In this document: positions 34,605 to 47,368 of the stretch, one piece after another
Layout of the letters: each line of letters opens with the position of its first letter
How positions within the stretch are numbered: position 1 is the stretch's first letter
Source of the DNA: Adiantum capillus-veneris
Taxonomy: Eukaryota > Streptophyta > Polypodiopsida > Polypodiales > Pteridaceae
Assembly (NCBI GenBank): GCA_014529385.2
Contig: CM043963.1
Location: 106,113,912-106,177,911 of the forward strand
DNA length: 64,000 bases
Direction: 5' to 3'
Made by a program: the position numbers and the translations under genes
Notes under the pieces: generated by a model
Seen by the model: only the letters and a program-made list of their open reading frames with translations
The model's database searches: none
Told to the model about the DNA's origin: nothing

Positions 34605-35120
34605 AAAAAGGGAAAATCACCAAAATACCCCTCTAATTTGTGGAGATTCCCAAAATGCTCTTTTTTGTATCTATTTTGGTTGGATTGTTCAAGAATTTGT
34701 AATCTTTGTTCCTTTTTGACACTTGAGATCCGTTTATGAGTGCTTAGCATGTAATTTGTCACAAAGTACCTCCCAAAAAAAGCAATTATGTCTAAAAAAA
34801 TATTGAAGCAATTCATCTTTAAAGCCTACATAACCAACTCAAATTGTAGTCTTAGCATCTTGTATGATAGTCAATAAGTCTGCCTATGAAGAGCTATAAA
34901 AATAATGAAGCAATTCATCTCCAAAGCCTACATAACCAACTCTGTTTGTGGGTCGCCACGATCGGACGTCCATAGCATAGCTCTCACGCATCAACATAAA
35001 ATATCAATACAAGGGAAGCGACCAGGATGAGGCATGGAAACTCACTAGGGTGTCATTCCTAATGAAGTGAACTCGATGAGATGCAACTACTAACTCTACA
35101 AGCAAATCATGCGCACTAAA
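34605..35120. other. No gene recognised
   Basis: AT-rich flank of the retroelement remnant that follows. A short phrase (AATGAAGCAATTCATCT...AAAGCCTACATAACCAACTC) occurs twice, near 34800 and 34905. Confidence 0.4.
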
Positions 35121-35864
35121 GCCAAGTAATCTGCCTATGTCCTTCAACAGAGCTCTACAGTCGTCACGCCTGTTTACCATGCAAATCATATCGGATTCGC
35201 ACGAAACTTGAAGGGAAGCTATAGGGGACTATTTAGAATCTATCATATCACTGTCACAGCATTATCAAGAGGTACATGGATCGCGATCGTTCGTCCCAAA
35301 GTCAGCAAAAATAATAAACAGATGATCCCAAAGGGTCGTTTTAGGGTCCCTGAAGCCTCTCCTAGGGTCAAAACAACATAAAATACGCATTTAAACACTC
35401 AAAACAGCGATTTAAGGTCTCAAATGTGTAGTTGAACACCTACACCGAATCTTGAATGCTTACACTTGAATGGAAGAGCAAAGTAAGAGGAACACAATGC
35501 AATAAACGAATCTGAATTCGGATTACCGTAGCCACATTAGCGAAGATTACAAGTTGGAGCAAGAGGAAGCTCTCAAACGTACGATGTCTTCTTCAAAACT
35601 TGTCATAAAAGAGGATGATGTTCAAACTTACAAAACTGGCCTTTATAGTTTAGGTCTTTACAAATGGCTTGTCCGGCCAAAAAGTCCTAAACTTCTAACT
35701 AGATCTCCACTATACAAATGCTCTCAGAAAAATAATCAGAATTTTCTTTACAAGTTCTCGGCTTAGAGAATCGCTTTTACAAAAGAATGAGATTTCCACA
35801 AAAATGTAGATTCCCTGAAAAATGTGACTCTTTCTCTGGAGACCATTGCTTCGTCTGCCAAACA
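35121..35864 (-). repeat. Putative 3' LTR of retroelement remnant A (left border uncertain)
   Basis: On the minus strand a purine-rich tract (AAGGAAGGGGGGAG) is followed immediately by TGTTTGGCAGACG, the expected polypurine tract then TG start of a 3' LTR. The sequence in the same position of element B at 50036 also begins TGTT after a purine tract. The left border was not determined, and no second LTR copy is in the window. Confidence 0.45.
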
Positions 35865-35880
35865 CTCCCCCCTTCCTTAT
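35865..35880 (-). promoter_or_regulatory. Polypurine tract, element A
   Basis: AAGGAAGGGGGGAG on the minus strand, directly before the TG of the proposed LTR. It would prime plus-strand DNA synthesis during reverse transcription. Confidence 0.55.
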
Positions 35881-38800
35881 CGTTGCACGTCCTCGTGCAT
35901 GTTCAGAGCTTTGGTCGTTGATGGAGATCCAAGGAGGCAAGTTTTGCTGAAAAGCTTCGTGTGCGGAGTACAATCTCCAGGTCTTCTTGTTGCTGTCTGA
36001 AAGGGTTTTCACTTACTGTGTGCTGGTATGCTATGTACCGTGCCTTGAGGTCCTTCGTCATAGGATGAAAGATTCTTGAGTCGATTTTGAAAAAACTTGT
36101 GACGAAGGCCTCCTCGAATGTCTGCAACTAATGTGACGGCAAGTACATAAGTCTGGAGTACATTGCCATCAGGATATGTCATGGTGGTGAATCTTGAAAA
36201 TTCCAGCAAATTCCTCTATGCCCTTCTAAGAACAGATTCCATGGATGATCGTCGCCTTCAGTGTCTTTGAACACCTGGATGCAGGTTACGATCATCTGGG
36301 TTATCTTTACCAGCATCTAACAGGCTACATCAGGGACATCCCGCAGCAAAGTGATTGTCGAATTGAGAGTGTTTACTACGTAGGCTATCGAAGGAGGGTT
36401 TTGCGCCGTCAGGACTATGTAGTTCAGTCTCTATCTCTTCGAGCCTCTCCATGTTGCAAAGTCCTTCCATGGCCTTCTTCAAGGGATTGGATAGAAGGTA
36501 GGATCTATTTGGATGTGTTGAGCAGCATTGTGGTAATGTGTTAGATCTTGCGGCCTCTTGTCCAGCCACTTCTGCCTCCATTTCGGGTTATCTTCGATGA
36601 GAACCTGAGCTTCTTCTGTTGTTAGTGCTATACCTTCGTAATTTCTTTCTTTGTTTCGTGGCAGGGTTGGCCGCATCTTTTCCTTCCATAAATTGGCTTC
36701 GTGGCATATCAAAGGAAAAGGTAGGTAGTCATGGACAAACCCTTGTACTTGCTCTTCTGGCTGTAAGAATGCCAGTGCCACTGACTCCATTATCTTTACT
36801 TCATAGAGCATTTATTCTTTGGTTGGACCTTCCTGCATCTCCTTAATGCTTTGGATGAGCTCATCTCTAATATCTAGGCTTGCCTCGGCTGATCCCTGTC
36901 CTTGTTCTCCTTCATGTGAAGTTTCAGGCAAGTCAGGCATGTCTTGACTAGGCAGCAGTTGCGGTTGCACATGGGCTTCGTCTGTTCTGATTTGTTGTTG
37001 AGAAATCAATGCTTCTTTTTCTTTCAAAAGTGTCTCGCTGATTTGCTTCTGCGTCTCTAATTCGGCTCTCGCTTCTGCCAATTGCTACTCCAGCTCTTTT
37101 ACTTTTTGCTCGTTGGCCGCCGTCTGGGCCATCATCCCCGAGAAGAGCAACTGTCTTTGAAGTTTTTCTTGCTCTAGCTCCTCTTTCAGTGCCGCTGGGG
37201 TGTTCACTGCTGCAGCATTGTCTGATGTGGAGACCAATGCTCCAACAGGTTCCTGGTTCGCCAGCAAGGTTGTTAAGAGTACTTTTGACAGTGAGGTATG
37301 AGCTATTAACCCTCTGGAACCTTGCGCTTTCGAAATCAAGATGCTTCGTCGCTTTCTTTACCCTTGCTGTCAAATCTTGGCCTTCCGTTTCTTTGGTTGT
37401 CAACTCCATCCTGACATCCACCAGGTCTCTGATTAGAGACTGAGTTTGTTGTCGCTCAGTGTCTCTTTCCTTCGTTGTGAGCTCCAGTTGTGCCCACAAG
37501 CTCTCTAACTCCTCTTGCCCAGATTTTTACATGTGTTGAACCTCCTATACCAGCCTTTTATTTTCTTCTAGCACCACGTGCTGGCATCGGAACTGTTTTT
37601 CCAGATCTTGCAAGATTTTTTTGTAGTCAAAATCAGCCATAGCCTGACAGGCTTCTTGGTACCCTATTGCTTCAAGAGGGGGCACAGACTCTTTGTGTGC
37701 AGATGATGGAGGAGGAGGAGGTGGTGATTTTGGCGAGGGAGGAGTAGGATCCATTTGTACTTCTTCTATAACTTCCTCCACTTCTTGTACATGCCTCTTT
37801 TTCGGTGCATCTTCCCTTGGCTGTGAAAGATGTTTTCTTTTCTTTAAAAGCTTTATTATTCTTCGGCAAGTCAATTCCACCGCCCGTCGTGCTTCCACAT
37901 TCTTCTCTCTTTGAGCTTTCTTTAGTTGCTCTGCTTGGTTCGTGTCTTTAGCCACTTCTTTCTCCTTTGTTTCTTCAGTGGACTGAGAAGAAACCTCCAC
38001 TTCTGCAGCCTTTTGTTCCGCGGCTATCCTTTGTTTTTCAGCCCGTATTCGAGCTGCCTCTTCTACTCTTGCTTGTATTTCCTTCTTGAACCTTCTTTTT
38101 TATGTTTGTTGTGTTGCAGCAGCCCTTGCCTTTCTGTCAGCCCGCAACTTTGTCCTTCTTTCCTCAATTCTTTCTTGGGCCTCTGCATACACCTTTTGAA
38201 GTTCGGACCTCGTCATTGTACTTCTTTCCCTTCCTCTTCTCACGAACGGTGTGGTGGTGTCTTCCTCTCACTTTCTTCAATTTCAGATGGTCCTTTGTCT
38301 TTTGACCCTTGAGGGTTTCCCTCGTCTTCAGTATCCGTCTTTTCTTTATCACTTGAGCTTTTGTTGGATTCCTTGACCGAGCGCGATGATGTTGCGCTAG
38401 TGGTCGTCCTTACTGAGTGAGCAATCAGCTTTGCTTTGTGAATCAAGGCCGCTTAAGAACTAGCCACGGACAGGTCTTCAATCATTCCCAAAGCTTGGTA
38501 TGCTATTCTTGTTAGCATTCGCCCTGCGCTCATGTAGCTTTTGTTTTTTGCCGAGCCCTTCAAATTTTCTTTGACCAAGCTTTCCAAGATGTAAGAACCA
38601 TAATCGCATCGGATGGTTCTGTTTTCAGTTGTTGCTAGAACCATGACCACTGCAATGTGCAGGATCGGCTCGGTGTAGCGAGGAGGCTTTTGTATCCTGA
38701 AATGTTGAGAGATCAATCTCATTGGTAACTCCAGCTCACCGTATATCATGTCACTGTACTTGTACTTGTTTCCTTTTGCTTTGATAAACGCCTTCTCGTT

Positions 38801-39034
38801 GTCCAGTGACTTGGTCTTTGCCAGCAAGTCGTGTTGCCCTAGAAGGAAGTGCAAAGCTTCGTTGATGATGTCTTTTGTGATCTTTACTTTAATATAGTGA
38901 ATCTCCATCAGATACCATTTGAAGCATGCTAACTGAATATAAAATTCTCCATGCAAGCTAGAATTGAGCTCAAGATCATGTGCTCCCACGAAGCATACAG
39001 ATGTAACCACTTCACCACTACTGACTTTGTGCAC
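35881..39034 (-). pseudogene. Additional retroelement ORF (aORF), copy A, decayed
   Basis: A chain of minus-strand frames is homologous, in the same order, to 50075-53768. Shared blocks: the N-terminal region with KVKITKDIINEALHFLLGQ, QHFRIQKPPRYTEPILHIAV and MLTRIAYQALGMIEDL (38453-39034); a Lys/Glu/Ser-rich basic region (38164-38446); a long Glu/Lys/Gln coiled coil with SPPPPPPSSAHK (36812-38000); a C-terminal block EDNPKWRQKWLDKRPQDL (36479-36811); and a terminal FEEAFVTSFF-type segment (35903-36127). The N-terminal block recalls the putative plant transposon protein domain found in some plant gypsy elements, a low-confidence comparison. There are many stops and frameshifts. No gag or pol lies upstream here, so this is a truncated element. 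Confidence 0.7.
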
Positions 39035-39795
39035 TTTGGATCATCCTACATACATAAAACTTTTGAATAGAAATCTATTCTCCAGAGCAACATTTACTGT
39101 TTTTTCGCAAGCTTGAAAATGACTTAGAGATCAAAACATTAAACAAAATATTCATAGGAGTTTGATCTTATGATGCAGTCTTCGAGAAAGTCTTTTTGTC
39201 TAAGCAGTAAGTTTCCTCCCTATACAAATACAAACTAGAAATACTAGTAGAAATTTTTAAAATTTTTAAAATGTTCAAACTATTTTCTAGTATATTTTAT
39301 CGGGTTTTTTCCCTTTACCATCATTTGCAACCGGCTAATGTCAATTTTCAACCGACTCATGGCTAAGCTCAGACACACCTTTCTTGAACATTGATATAGT
39401 GAGGTATTGATAAATGATTCTCTCATTTGAGGATTTTTTTTAAAAATCATTTCACTAAATTGTTTTATTATTTTCTACGCTTATTAAATCTATCTTTTCT
39501 CATAATATGAAAGCATTACAATATTCTTTTGTTTTAATTTTTAATGTGTTTTTTATTTTACTTCCTTTTTATTTTATTTTGTTTCAAAATGCTAATACTG
39601 ATGTGCAACATTTACCTTATTATTGGGGTCTCTTCGTAATATATAAGCCATTTGGGACGAGTAGGGGGTACCGACTAGAAGAAAATAAGAAAATGGCCCA
39701 TTAGTGGAGATGAAAAAAAGAATCTTGAGGAGATTCAGAGGTGGAGGACTTAGAAGGGGAAGACAGATCACGTGGAGGCCATGCCTCCCAATTAG

Positions 39796-39798
<3 letters not shown>

Positions 39799-39836
<38 letters not shown>

Positions 39837-39877
39837 AGAGTAATGGTAGGGAGGCTTCATAAGGCATAGCCAAAGAG

Positions 39878-39951
<74 letters not shown>
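39799..39951. repeat. Two (CT)n microsatellites
   Basis: About 33 bp and 71 bp of CT dinucleotides separated by about 50 bp of unique sequence. Confidence 0.97.
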
Positions 39952-39954
<3 letters not shown>

Positions 39955-40481
39955 CTTTCTTGATAGAGGCATAGTGGAGATGACGTGGGGGGATTTCTCT
40001 GTAGGTGCAAGTCCATGAATGGTGGAGGAAGCATAGGTGAAAGATCGCAGGTTAGGCGGATTCGCAAGCTCGTAGGGACGAGTCCAAGGGTAGGGAAGGG
40101 CAACATAGACGAAAAAAGATTTTGGCGACAAGAGCAGGAGGTGAGGACTAGGCAATGAGGATAAAGGGACTCTTGAAGGCATCTTTCAATTAATATATTT
40201 TATTTTAAGTGAGCTAGTAGGAGCCACTTTTTAAAAATATATGATACAATTCTACATTAAAACACAACAAAAATACCATATGATTGTAGGCACTGACTTA
40301 AATTTACTCTCCCTCATTCCCCTTAACTTAGGAATCCTTCGTGCCTTCTCACCTTGTTAGTGTTAAGGCAGCTTAAACTGTCATAAAATATAATATCCAA
40401 CTTTATCAAATGATTTTCTCATATCAAATTGATCACTTAATATGGGAAGATAAAAGGGGAACAAGAGTTAGTATATATATA

Positions 40482-40690
40482 TGTGTGCTTCTAGAGCTAT
40501 CTCAATAGGGGACCGAAAGGAGAAATGGTTGCATCTCAATAGGGGTTCAAAAGGAGACGGTTTACCAAAGAGCAATGTGCAATAAGTGCTTCTATATTTA
40601 CCTCAGCAAGGGACCAAGAGGAGAGATGGTTACATCTCAAAAGGGGTTCAAACAGAGGTAGTCTATCAAAGAGCAACGTGCATCTAATGG
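40482..40690. repeat. Tandem duplication, ~110 bp unit
   Basis: GTGCTTCTAGAGCTATCTCA...GGGGACCGAAAGGAGAAATGG recurs as GTGCTTCTATATTTACCTCA...GGGACCAAGAGGAGAGATGG, with the following CATCTCAA-AGGGGTTCAAA block also repeated. Confidence 0.75.
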
Positions 40691-40904
40691 AGCTTAAAAG
40701 ACCTTAGGGTTAGCTTCATTAAAGACCTCCAAAAGTTAGCGTTAAAAAGTCCTTTGACCTTACGTAAGCTAGGGCTAACCTGGAGGTGAGAATCGTACCC
40801 AATCATGAGGTGCTAAGACGCTTAAAGTGGTTGTGGGAACCTTGCCCAAAGCTTGAGGTGATTTTTATGTTTGAATGACTAAGGTTTTTGAAATGTTAAA
40901 TTCA

Positions 40905-41112
40905 AAGATAAATTCTCAAGAGGCATGAACGTCCATGCTTGATTGACTAAGGCTTGAAGTATTCAATTCAAAACAAATGACTTAACAAGCATAAAAGACA
41001 CATGCTTGCTTGATTGACTAAGTCCTTGAAGTATTCAATTCAACCAATATTGATTAAGTCCTTGAAGTATTTAATTCAACCAAGTGACTTAATAAGCATA
41101 CAAGACACATAT
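40905..41112. repeat. Short tandem repeats around CTTGAAGTATTCAATTCAA
   Basis: GACTAAGTCCTTGAAGTATT-CAATTCAA occurs at least three times with intervening GACTTAACAAGCATAAAAGACACAT blocks. Confidence 0.75.
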
Positions 41113-41273
41113 TCAAATCATACTCTACATGTGGCCCTCATGATGAGCTTGAATGCCATTGGATAGGATTTAAAGGGGTCCAATGAGAATTTAGATATAT
41201 AAAAATAAATAATTAAGTTCTTTCTCTTAAAGAGGAAAAAGAGGATACATGTCAAAATGAAATAATAAAATAA

Positions 41274-41276
<3 letters not shown>

Positions 41277-41305
<29 letters not shown>
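41277..41305. repeat. (GA)n microsatellite
   Basis: About 29 bp of GA dinucleotides. Confidence 0.95.
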
Positions 41306-41307
<2 letters not shown>

Positions 41308-42430
41308 GTGGACCAAGCATGAGAGGGGGGTATACTCTCCCACACACACATGCACATTCTCTGATTGTGTGGAGTGCAAAGTGCAAGAGCTCTATCTCCT
41401 TCTCCAAGCTTGTTGAGAAGTGGAGAGCCTACACCAACACTCTTGGCTATGGAATGCAAATCCAACCAAGAGCCATGCTTCAATGCTTAAGCTTGCCATC
41501 TTCTTCATCTTCATTACTATGCTATTACGCTATGCTAAGCAAGAAGAGTGATGATAAGTGAGGAACTATTTCTTTCTCCTATGGAATGTTTCTTCTTTCT
41601 CTTCCCTACTTTCATTCCCCGCTAGCTCTCTCCACCTTCGAAGGTGTTTGAGGCCTTGGGACCGAGGCTTGGGATAGTTAATGCTTTTTGCAAAGTTTAT
41701 GTTAAGCTCGTGATGCATGAAGCTTTCCATCTTCATAGCATCACCAAGGTCACAAGGAACACAAATATTGTATTGTAACAAAGTCTCTCTTGATGGGAGA
41801 ATCGATAATACAAACGCCTTTTGGAGGGGGGACCGGCTCCAAGTAAATCTGGTCCTCAACTATTGTCGTGTTCTCTAATAATCTCTCTCATGCAAAAGTA
41901 TTGTTCATGCCACGTTAATTAAGTACTATGTTTATATTGCTACCATCAATTAAGTTCACCCTCTATGTTCTCAAAGTGATCTCACAAAAATGCTCACCTT
42001 AATTCTCTTAATTCCGCTATTCTCAAAGTTCATAGGCTATTCCCATTACATAAACTACGATAAGACTTCCACGAGAGTTACCCCCTTGAACTCTGAGGTA
42101 AGCTCACACTCTGATTTGTGAACAATATGTATAACATGTCCATTCATACACACCTTCTAGACCTAGGTAGGTTTAAGTTGTGCATCAAGGCAAGGTGTAT
42201 AAAAAATTCCCACCTTTATTGAACGTGTCGATGTTGTGGTACATTTTCTTAATACCCAAGAGACAACCCCAAGTACACAATTTCAAAACAATACCTTCAT
42301 ACGTAAAAATAAAGTCGACTAAATTTGGGGAGGTTGGGGGGAGGTTTAAAACATATTTTTGTTTTGCAAGTGTGCAGGTTTTGGTTTCAAAAAGGGTTCT
42401 CTTACAATGCAATTGTAACAAACATAGAGG

Positions 42431-42963
42431 TTTTCCAAAACGGTTATAGGGAACAAAACATGAAGTGTGTAGAAGGGGAAGACAATGCTAACATGTGGGA
42501 ACTGTCTCCTGGAAAACCGAACAGTGGATCAGTAACACATCAATAATTACCACGGCAGTTACTACAATAACTTCTAGAAGGCTATAAATAGGACCCATTA
42601 CATTGTAATTGGGCTTCTTGCTTCTTTATTTTGAGTTCTCTTGGTTTTAGCCTTCCAAGTATTTCCTTAACTACAATCTCTTCGCTTGTAATTTCACCTT
42701 GTAATCATTACTGCTTATCAATTGAGCTTCAATCTGTTACACCTTTTATTGGTTATTCCTGAACTATGAATCTGAAACTGCAAACACCTTTCCAGTTGTC
42801 CAGTCTGTTTCTCATTCCAGTATACTCTTTCAGTTCAAATAACTATTTCAATTCAGTTTCCACTCTCTATTCCAGTTTCACTGACTGAACTGACGACTTA
42901 CCAGTAGCTCTAAATTCCAACACCGGAATCATCTATCTAGACAAATCAGCTCCAATTCCATTT
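42431..42963 (+). repeat. Putative 5' LTR end and leader of plus-strand gypsy element
   Basis: Contains a TATA box (TATAAATA, 42583-42590) followed by a T-rich transcript-start type region, and ends near a TGGCGATCACGACAG stretch (42964-42978) that has the TGG start of a tRNA primer-binding site. The LTR 5' border was not determined and no 3' copy was found, so the LTR call rests on position and these signals only. Confidence 0.4.
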
Positions 42964-42978
42964 TGGCGATCACGACAG
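42964..42978 (+). other. Candidate primer-binding site
   Basis: TGGCGATCACGACAG lies about 65 bp upstream of the gag start. TGG complements the CCA end of tRNAs and the next bases are compatible with an Arg- or other-tRNA primer, which I could not verify. Confidence 0.35.
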
Positions 42979-43042
42979 TTAGAGTTGTTTGCTCGTTGAC
43001 CAGAAAACTCTTCTCCTAGTTAGAATTTTTTCAGCTATAGTG

Positions 43043-44480
43043 ATGGCGCCAAAAACCAATCATGGTCGTACATCACACCGCGTTGACCCTATTTCTGAGG
43101 AATCCAAACGAGTCTCAGGCTCAGCGGGAGCACAGTCATGATGATGAGGTGAATGACTCTCAGTACTCCAGTCAGTCCAAAAGGAGAAGGGCTAAGAGAG
43201 AAGAACGTAAGGCTAGGAGTTCTCGGACCACACACAGGGATAGTGGGGCCAAAGGCAGCAAGGGTAGTCATCACAGTTCCAGTAGAAAAGCCAAAAAAGA
43301 GACTGAAACTGAGCTTGACAAAGAAATTGATTGGGATGCTAATACGGACCATTACAAAAAGTCTTCAAAAGGAAGTCAGGTTTCGAATGTCGGAAGAGGC
43401 AAAGAAGATGTTGACCGGCATGATTATACCTCTTCATTGGAAATTTCTTTCCCAATGTTCAAAGGAGGGAAGAAAGATGATCCAAATGTTAATATCCAAG
43501 CTTTTGAACAGTATGCTGAGTTAAAAAATATTGATGAAGATAACTGGGGAGAATACTTTTCTCACACACTAAAGGATGCATCAAGAAAATGGTACTACCA
43601 TTACCCAGCTTGCCAACTCAGATCACAACAAATTGCTCAAAGCTTTCAAACTGAAATATTCAGACAACAGAAGAGATGAAGACATCCTCTGTGAACTGGA
43701 TAAGATAAAGCAAGGAAAATTATCAGTCAAAAGTTATGTTGAGGAAATCAAGGAGCTAACCAGGCAACTGCAGGAGCCACCACCAGAAAAGAGGTTGCAA
43801 GCATGGTTTTTAAATGGGTTCCGCAGTAAAAATCTTAGGGAACAGGAGGTACCCGCACCAACAAAGAAATTCAATGATTTGGTGGAGCGTTGAAGCTTGA
43901 ACAGCAGGCAAAGAAGAAAAGGAGTCACAAGAAGAGGAGTAGTAGTAGTAGTAGTAGTTCTTCCACTAAGAATTCTGATTCCAGTAAGACCTCCAGTAGC
44001 TCTGAAATCAGCTCAGATATACAGAGCAAAGACAAGGGCAAGAAGGGGTCTTGGTCCTGAATGATTGATGAGATGGCCCAGCAGATTGCTAAAATCAGCC
44101 ACACCAGGCAACGAGTTAGAAGAATGGAAACTTGATGTTCAAAGTGTAAATCTAAAGATCATGTTTCCAATGGATGTCCACAGTGTACCTATTGCAAATC
44201 ATACGGTCATTTATGGAACAATTGTGGCATTCGCATTCATCACTTCAAGAAGGGAAAAGATTTGTCTATAGTGTCATTTACCAATGCTGAACCAGTCAGA
44301 GTGGAGACTACCAGTGTACCCCAAGAAGAGAAATCAGGTACCAGTGGTACTGGTAATGGGCGCGGTAGGTACCAGGGGGGTACTGGCCGGGGCCGGGGTC
44401 GTAGTAATTTATAGAACCAAAGTCTGAACTGTTATACTTGTGGAAAGTATGGGCATTTTGCAGCTTAGTGTCTAGAACAC
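43043..44480 (+). pseudogene. gag of plus-strand Ty3/gypsy element, decayed
   Basis: The start MAPKTNHGRTSHRVDPI is at 43043. The frame shifts near 43140 into a basic Ser/Arg/Lys-rich stretch and then the capsid-like region (SLEISFPMFKGGKKDDPNVN, DNWGEYFSHTLKDASRKWYY). It shifts again near 43600 to LLKAFKLKYSD and KLSVKSYVEEIKELTRQL, the C-terminal half of a retrotransposon gag capsid. CCHC zinc knuckles follow: CSKCKSKDHVSNGC then CTYCKSYGHLWNNC near 44135-44215, and CYTCGKYGHFAA near 44430. A TGA falls just before the first knuckle, and a TAG replaces the residue before the last Cys of the third. Gag would package RNA in cytoplasmic particles. This copy cannot be translated intact. Confidence 0.85.
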
Positions 44481-45159
44481 CTACTACTGCGGCTACTGAG
44501 GTGAAGGCCCCATAGCTAGTTCTTGTATGAGGAGTTACAGACAGCAAAGGGGTGGTCATTGATGAAATCCCAGATGAGCCGGAAAAACCAGTCAGTCCTG
44601 AAAGTAGCAAATGGGCTCAGCACAGAGAGGGTAAATAAAAGGTAGTTGACGAGTAGAGAGAACTGGCAGCGAAGATCACAAAAGATTTAGCTAAGCAGCT
44701 GCCAGAGCAGCCAAAAAGTTCTGATGCTTGGGTCATTCAAAAGACACCAACCCAGTCTTATGAGAAATCATAACCAGATCAGTCAGGGTCTGGGATTCCT
44801 AAGACTATGTTGGCTACAGTTTAGGGACTGATGGAGGAATTAGGGAGCGCTAAATCAAATATAAATGCAACAAAAAACACTGAATGAGGCATTGAAGGCA
44901 CCAGAACAAAGGAATCGTATTGTGCAAATACTCTTGATTCTTCAAGTTCTAATAACAACTCTAATCAAGAGAAGGAAGAAACTCATGTCAAAATTTGTGA
45001 CAAGAATTCATAAACTCACAGTTGAACTAGATGATATAGAAAAACTTTGCCTAAAGCAGCGAAATTCATCAGACAATGAAGGAAGGCTGAAGCGAAAGCT
45101 AGAGCAGTTGACTTGGCTGCTGTCAGAGATGATGAAATGCCAGTGATTTAGGTAGACTA
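44481..45159 (+). pseudogene. gag-protease linker of plus-strand gypsy element
   Basis: Charged, low-complexity plus-strand coding remnant (for example ELAAKITKDLAKQLPEQPKS near 44660) with several TAG stops. No named domain. Confidence 0.5.
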
Positions 45160-45490
45160 CAAGGTTAGGAAACAGAGGGAGCCACTATCTGGTGTCATAT
45201 TGGATGGAAGAGCAGGAGTAAATATCATGAGGGTACACCTTTAGCAAAGAATGGGTATCACAAACTTGACGCCAGCACCTTTCAAAGTTTGAATGGCAGA
45301 TCATTGAGTTGTATAGGAAACAAGGATGATAGAGAGTATGAAGATAAGGGTGGGCAAAGAAAAGTTCAAGACTAGCTTCCTAGTATTAGATGTGCAAGGC
45401 GCATATGGGATGCTACTGGGGCACCCTTGGTTGCGAACAGCACAGGCTGTTCATGACTATGCCAATCAGACTCTGACAATATAAGGTGCC
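45160..45490 (+). pseudogene. Aspartic protease remnant of plus-strand gypsy element
   Basis: SGVILDGRAGVNIMR (near 45190) sits where gypsy proteases carry the catalytic Asp-Ser/Thr/Gly-Gly loop, and AYGMLLGHPWLRTAQAVHDY (near 45395) matches the conserved C-terminal LLGRPWL block. The Asp is kept but the following residues are unusual (DGR). Stops lie on both sides. Confidence 0.7.
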
Positions 45491-46018
45491 AGTATTAGCA
45501 GATTTCAGATTCAGACGAACAACACTAGGAGGTGGAGAAAGTAGTTGCAACTAGAAGAGCTTTGCCAGAAGTATAAGGTAAGGAAAATTGAGAGGATGTT
45601 GGCGGCAATGAATATTTTTCCAGTAGATGAAATAGATCTCAACACGGTATTATTAGACAAAGATCAGGCTAAAAAGCAAAAGAAGCAATTCCAGATCAGT
45701 TCACTAAACTGAACTCTGGAGAACGACCAGTTCAGCTAACTGGAAGGCGGAAGAACCAGTTGATTCTAGTACACCAACAATTTTGAACAAACACGCTCTA
45801 GAGAAGTTACTAAAAATCAGAATAGCAGTTCAGAGCTCAGAGGACCGTCTTGGGATTATGCTGAGGAGTCAACTAAAAGAAAGGGTGGTGGGCCTAACTG
45901 GTTGCTTCCATATGATCAAGAAATAGAGGAATGGAATCTGGGTTCTAAGGAAAATCCTAGATTGATCAAAGTCAACAAGCATTTGAATTGAGTACTGAAA
46001 GAGAAGGCCCGACACATG
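45491..46018 (+). pseudogene. Protease-RT linker of plus-strand gypsy element
   Basis: Poorly conserved coding remnant between protease and RT with several stops. It ends in a recognisable pre-RT segment (RARHMF-Q near 46005, TAG before the next codon). Confidence 0.45.
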
Positions 46019-47368
46019 TTTCAGTAGTACAAAGATGTGTTCGCATGGGAACATACTGATCTCAAGGGAGTAGATCCAGAGGTATGGCAACATCGCATAC
46101 CATTGAAGCTAGATGCCAGACTTGTGAGGTTGCAAAGATACAGAATGAATCCAAATTACGCTAAGAAGGTCAAGGAAGAGATCGATAACCTTCTAAAGGC
46201 TGGGTTCATTACTAAAGTGGCCAGTAGTGACTGGTTATTTCCTATTGTGGTGGTGCCCAAGAAGAATGGAAAGCTTAGAGTATGTGTGGATTATCAGAAT
46301 CTGAATGCTCAAAACATCAAGGATCCCTTTCCACTACCCTTTACGGACATGTTGCTTGACGAAATTGCAGGTCATGAGATGTATAGCTTTATGGATGGTT
46401 ATAGTGGTTATAACCAGTTATTATAGACTGCTCCTGAGGACCGGAGTAAAACAACTTTTATTATTGAGTGGGGAGCATTCATGTATCTGGTTATGCCATT
46501 TGGTCTTTGCAATGCTCCAGTGACTTTCCAACAATGTATGATGGAAATATTCAATGATTCTCCACCGATTCCTTGCTATATTTATGGATGACTTCACTGT
46601 ATATTCAGCAGAGAATAAGCATTTACTTTTTTTGGAAATGGTTTTCTAGCGTTGTCAGGAAAAGCAGATTTGTTTAAACCCATTCAAATCTATTTTATTG
46701 GTCTAGAAAGGACAGCTACTGGGACATGTAGTGTCCAAAAATGATATAGAAATGGCCAATGATAAGATTCAGTGTGTCCAACAAGCCAAGGCGCCCCGTA
46801 ATGCATCAAAATGAAGCTCTTTCTTGGGATATATTCATTTCTATAGAAGATTTGTGCATCAGTTTGCTTCCCAGGCATTACCTTTATATGAGCTCTCAAA
46901 GAAGAACAACAAGTTTAATTGGACTGTTGAATGTGAAGAGAGCTTTCACAATTTGAAGAATGCCTTTATTAATGAGCCACTACTTCGACAACCAATTTGG
47001 GATGTCATTTTTCATGTACATGTGGATGCTTCAGGACTGGAAATGAGAGCAATATTAGCTCAGCCAGAAGGGAGGACTGATTATCTAGTGTATTTTGCCA
47101 GTCGGAGATTCAGCTAGGCTGACCAAGGATATACCACTACTGAAAGAGAAGCCTTAGGAATGGTTTTCAGTGCTACTAAATTTTGACATTATTTGCCGAG
47201 AAAGCTATTTCATTTTTATGTGGATCATCAGGCATTATTCTTTTTTATTAACAAAGTCATTATTCAAGGCAGACTCATAAGATGGATGATGTTCCTGATG
47301 AAATTTGATTTTTGCATCTTTCATATGCCCGATAAAACCCATTGTGGTGCTGATTTCCTGTCTAGGAG
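46019..47368 (+). pseudogene. Reverse transcriptase and RNase H of plus-strand gypsy element
   Basis: RT blocks in order: WEHTDLKGVDPEVWQHRIPL; KEEIDNLLKAGFI; FPIVVVPKKNGKLRVCVDYQ; FMDGYSGYNQLL; MPFGLCNAPVTFQQCM; then FMDDF with the catalytic Asp pair near 46584 in a shifted frame; GHVVSKNDIEM; YIHFYRRFVHQFAS. RNase H follows (46980-47360) with the four acidic positions in place: FHVHVDASG, TTEREALGM, FYVDHQALFF, GADFLSR. Stops include TAG after NQLL, TAG after RRFS and TGA after ATKF. The plus-strand order gag-PR-RT-RH-INT is Ty3/gypsy (not copia). The copy is inactive. Confidence 0.93.

Larger units (their letters stand above)
39035..42430. other. Intergenic region with microsatellites and small tandem repeats
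   Basis: No gene seen. It holds CT tracts (39799-39831, 39881-39951), a GA tract (41277-41305) and two local tandem duplications at about 40482-40690 and 40905-41110. Long frames across the CT tracts are artefacts of dinucleotide repeats. Confidence 0.55.

Noticed and set aside
37693-38312. Plus-strand Cys/Phe/Ser-rich frames that look like membrane proteins
   Set aside because: They are antisense to the Lys/Glu-rich coiled coil of the aORF, which gives hydrophobic shadows.
39592-40182. 196-residue frame with long Arg-Glu repeats
   Set aside because: Two CT microsatellites translated on the minus strand; the flanks show no domain.
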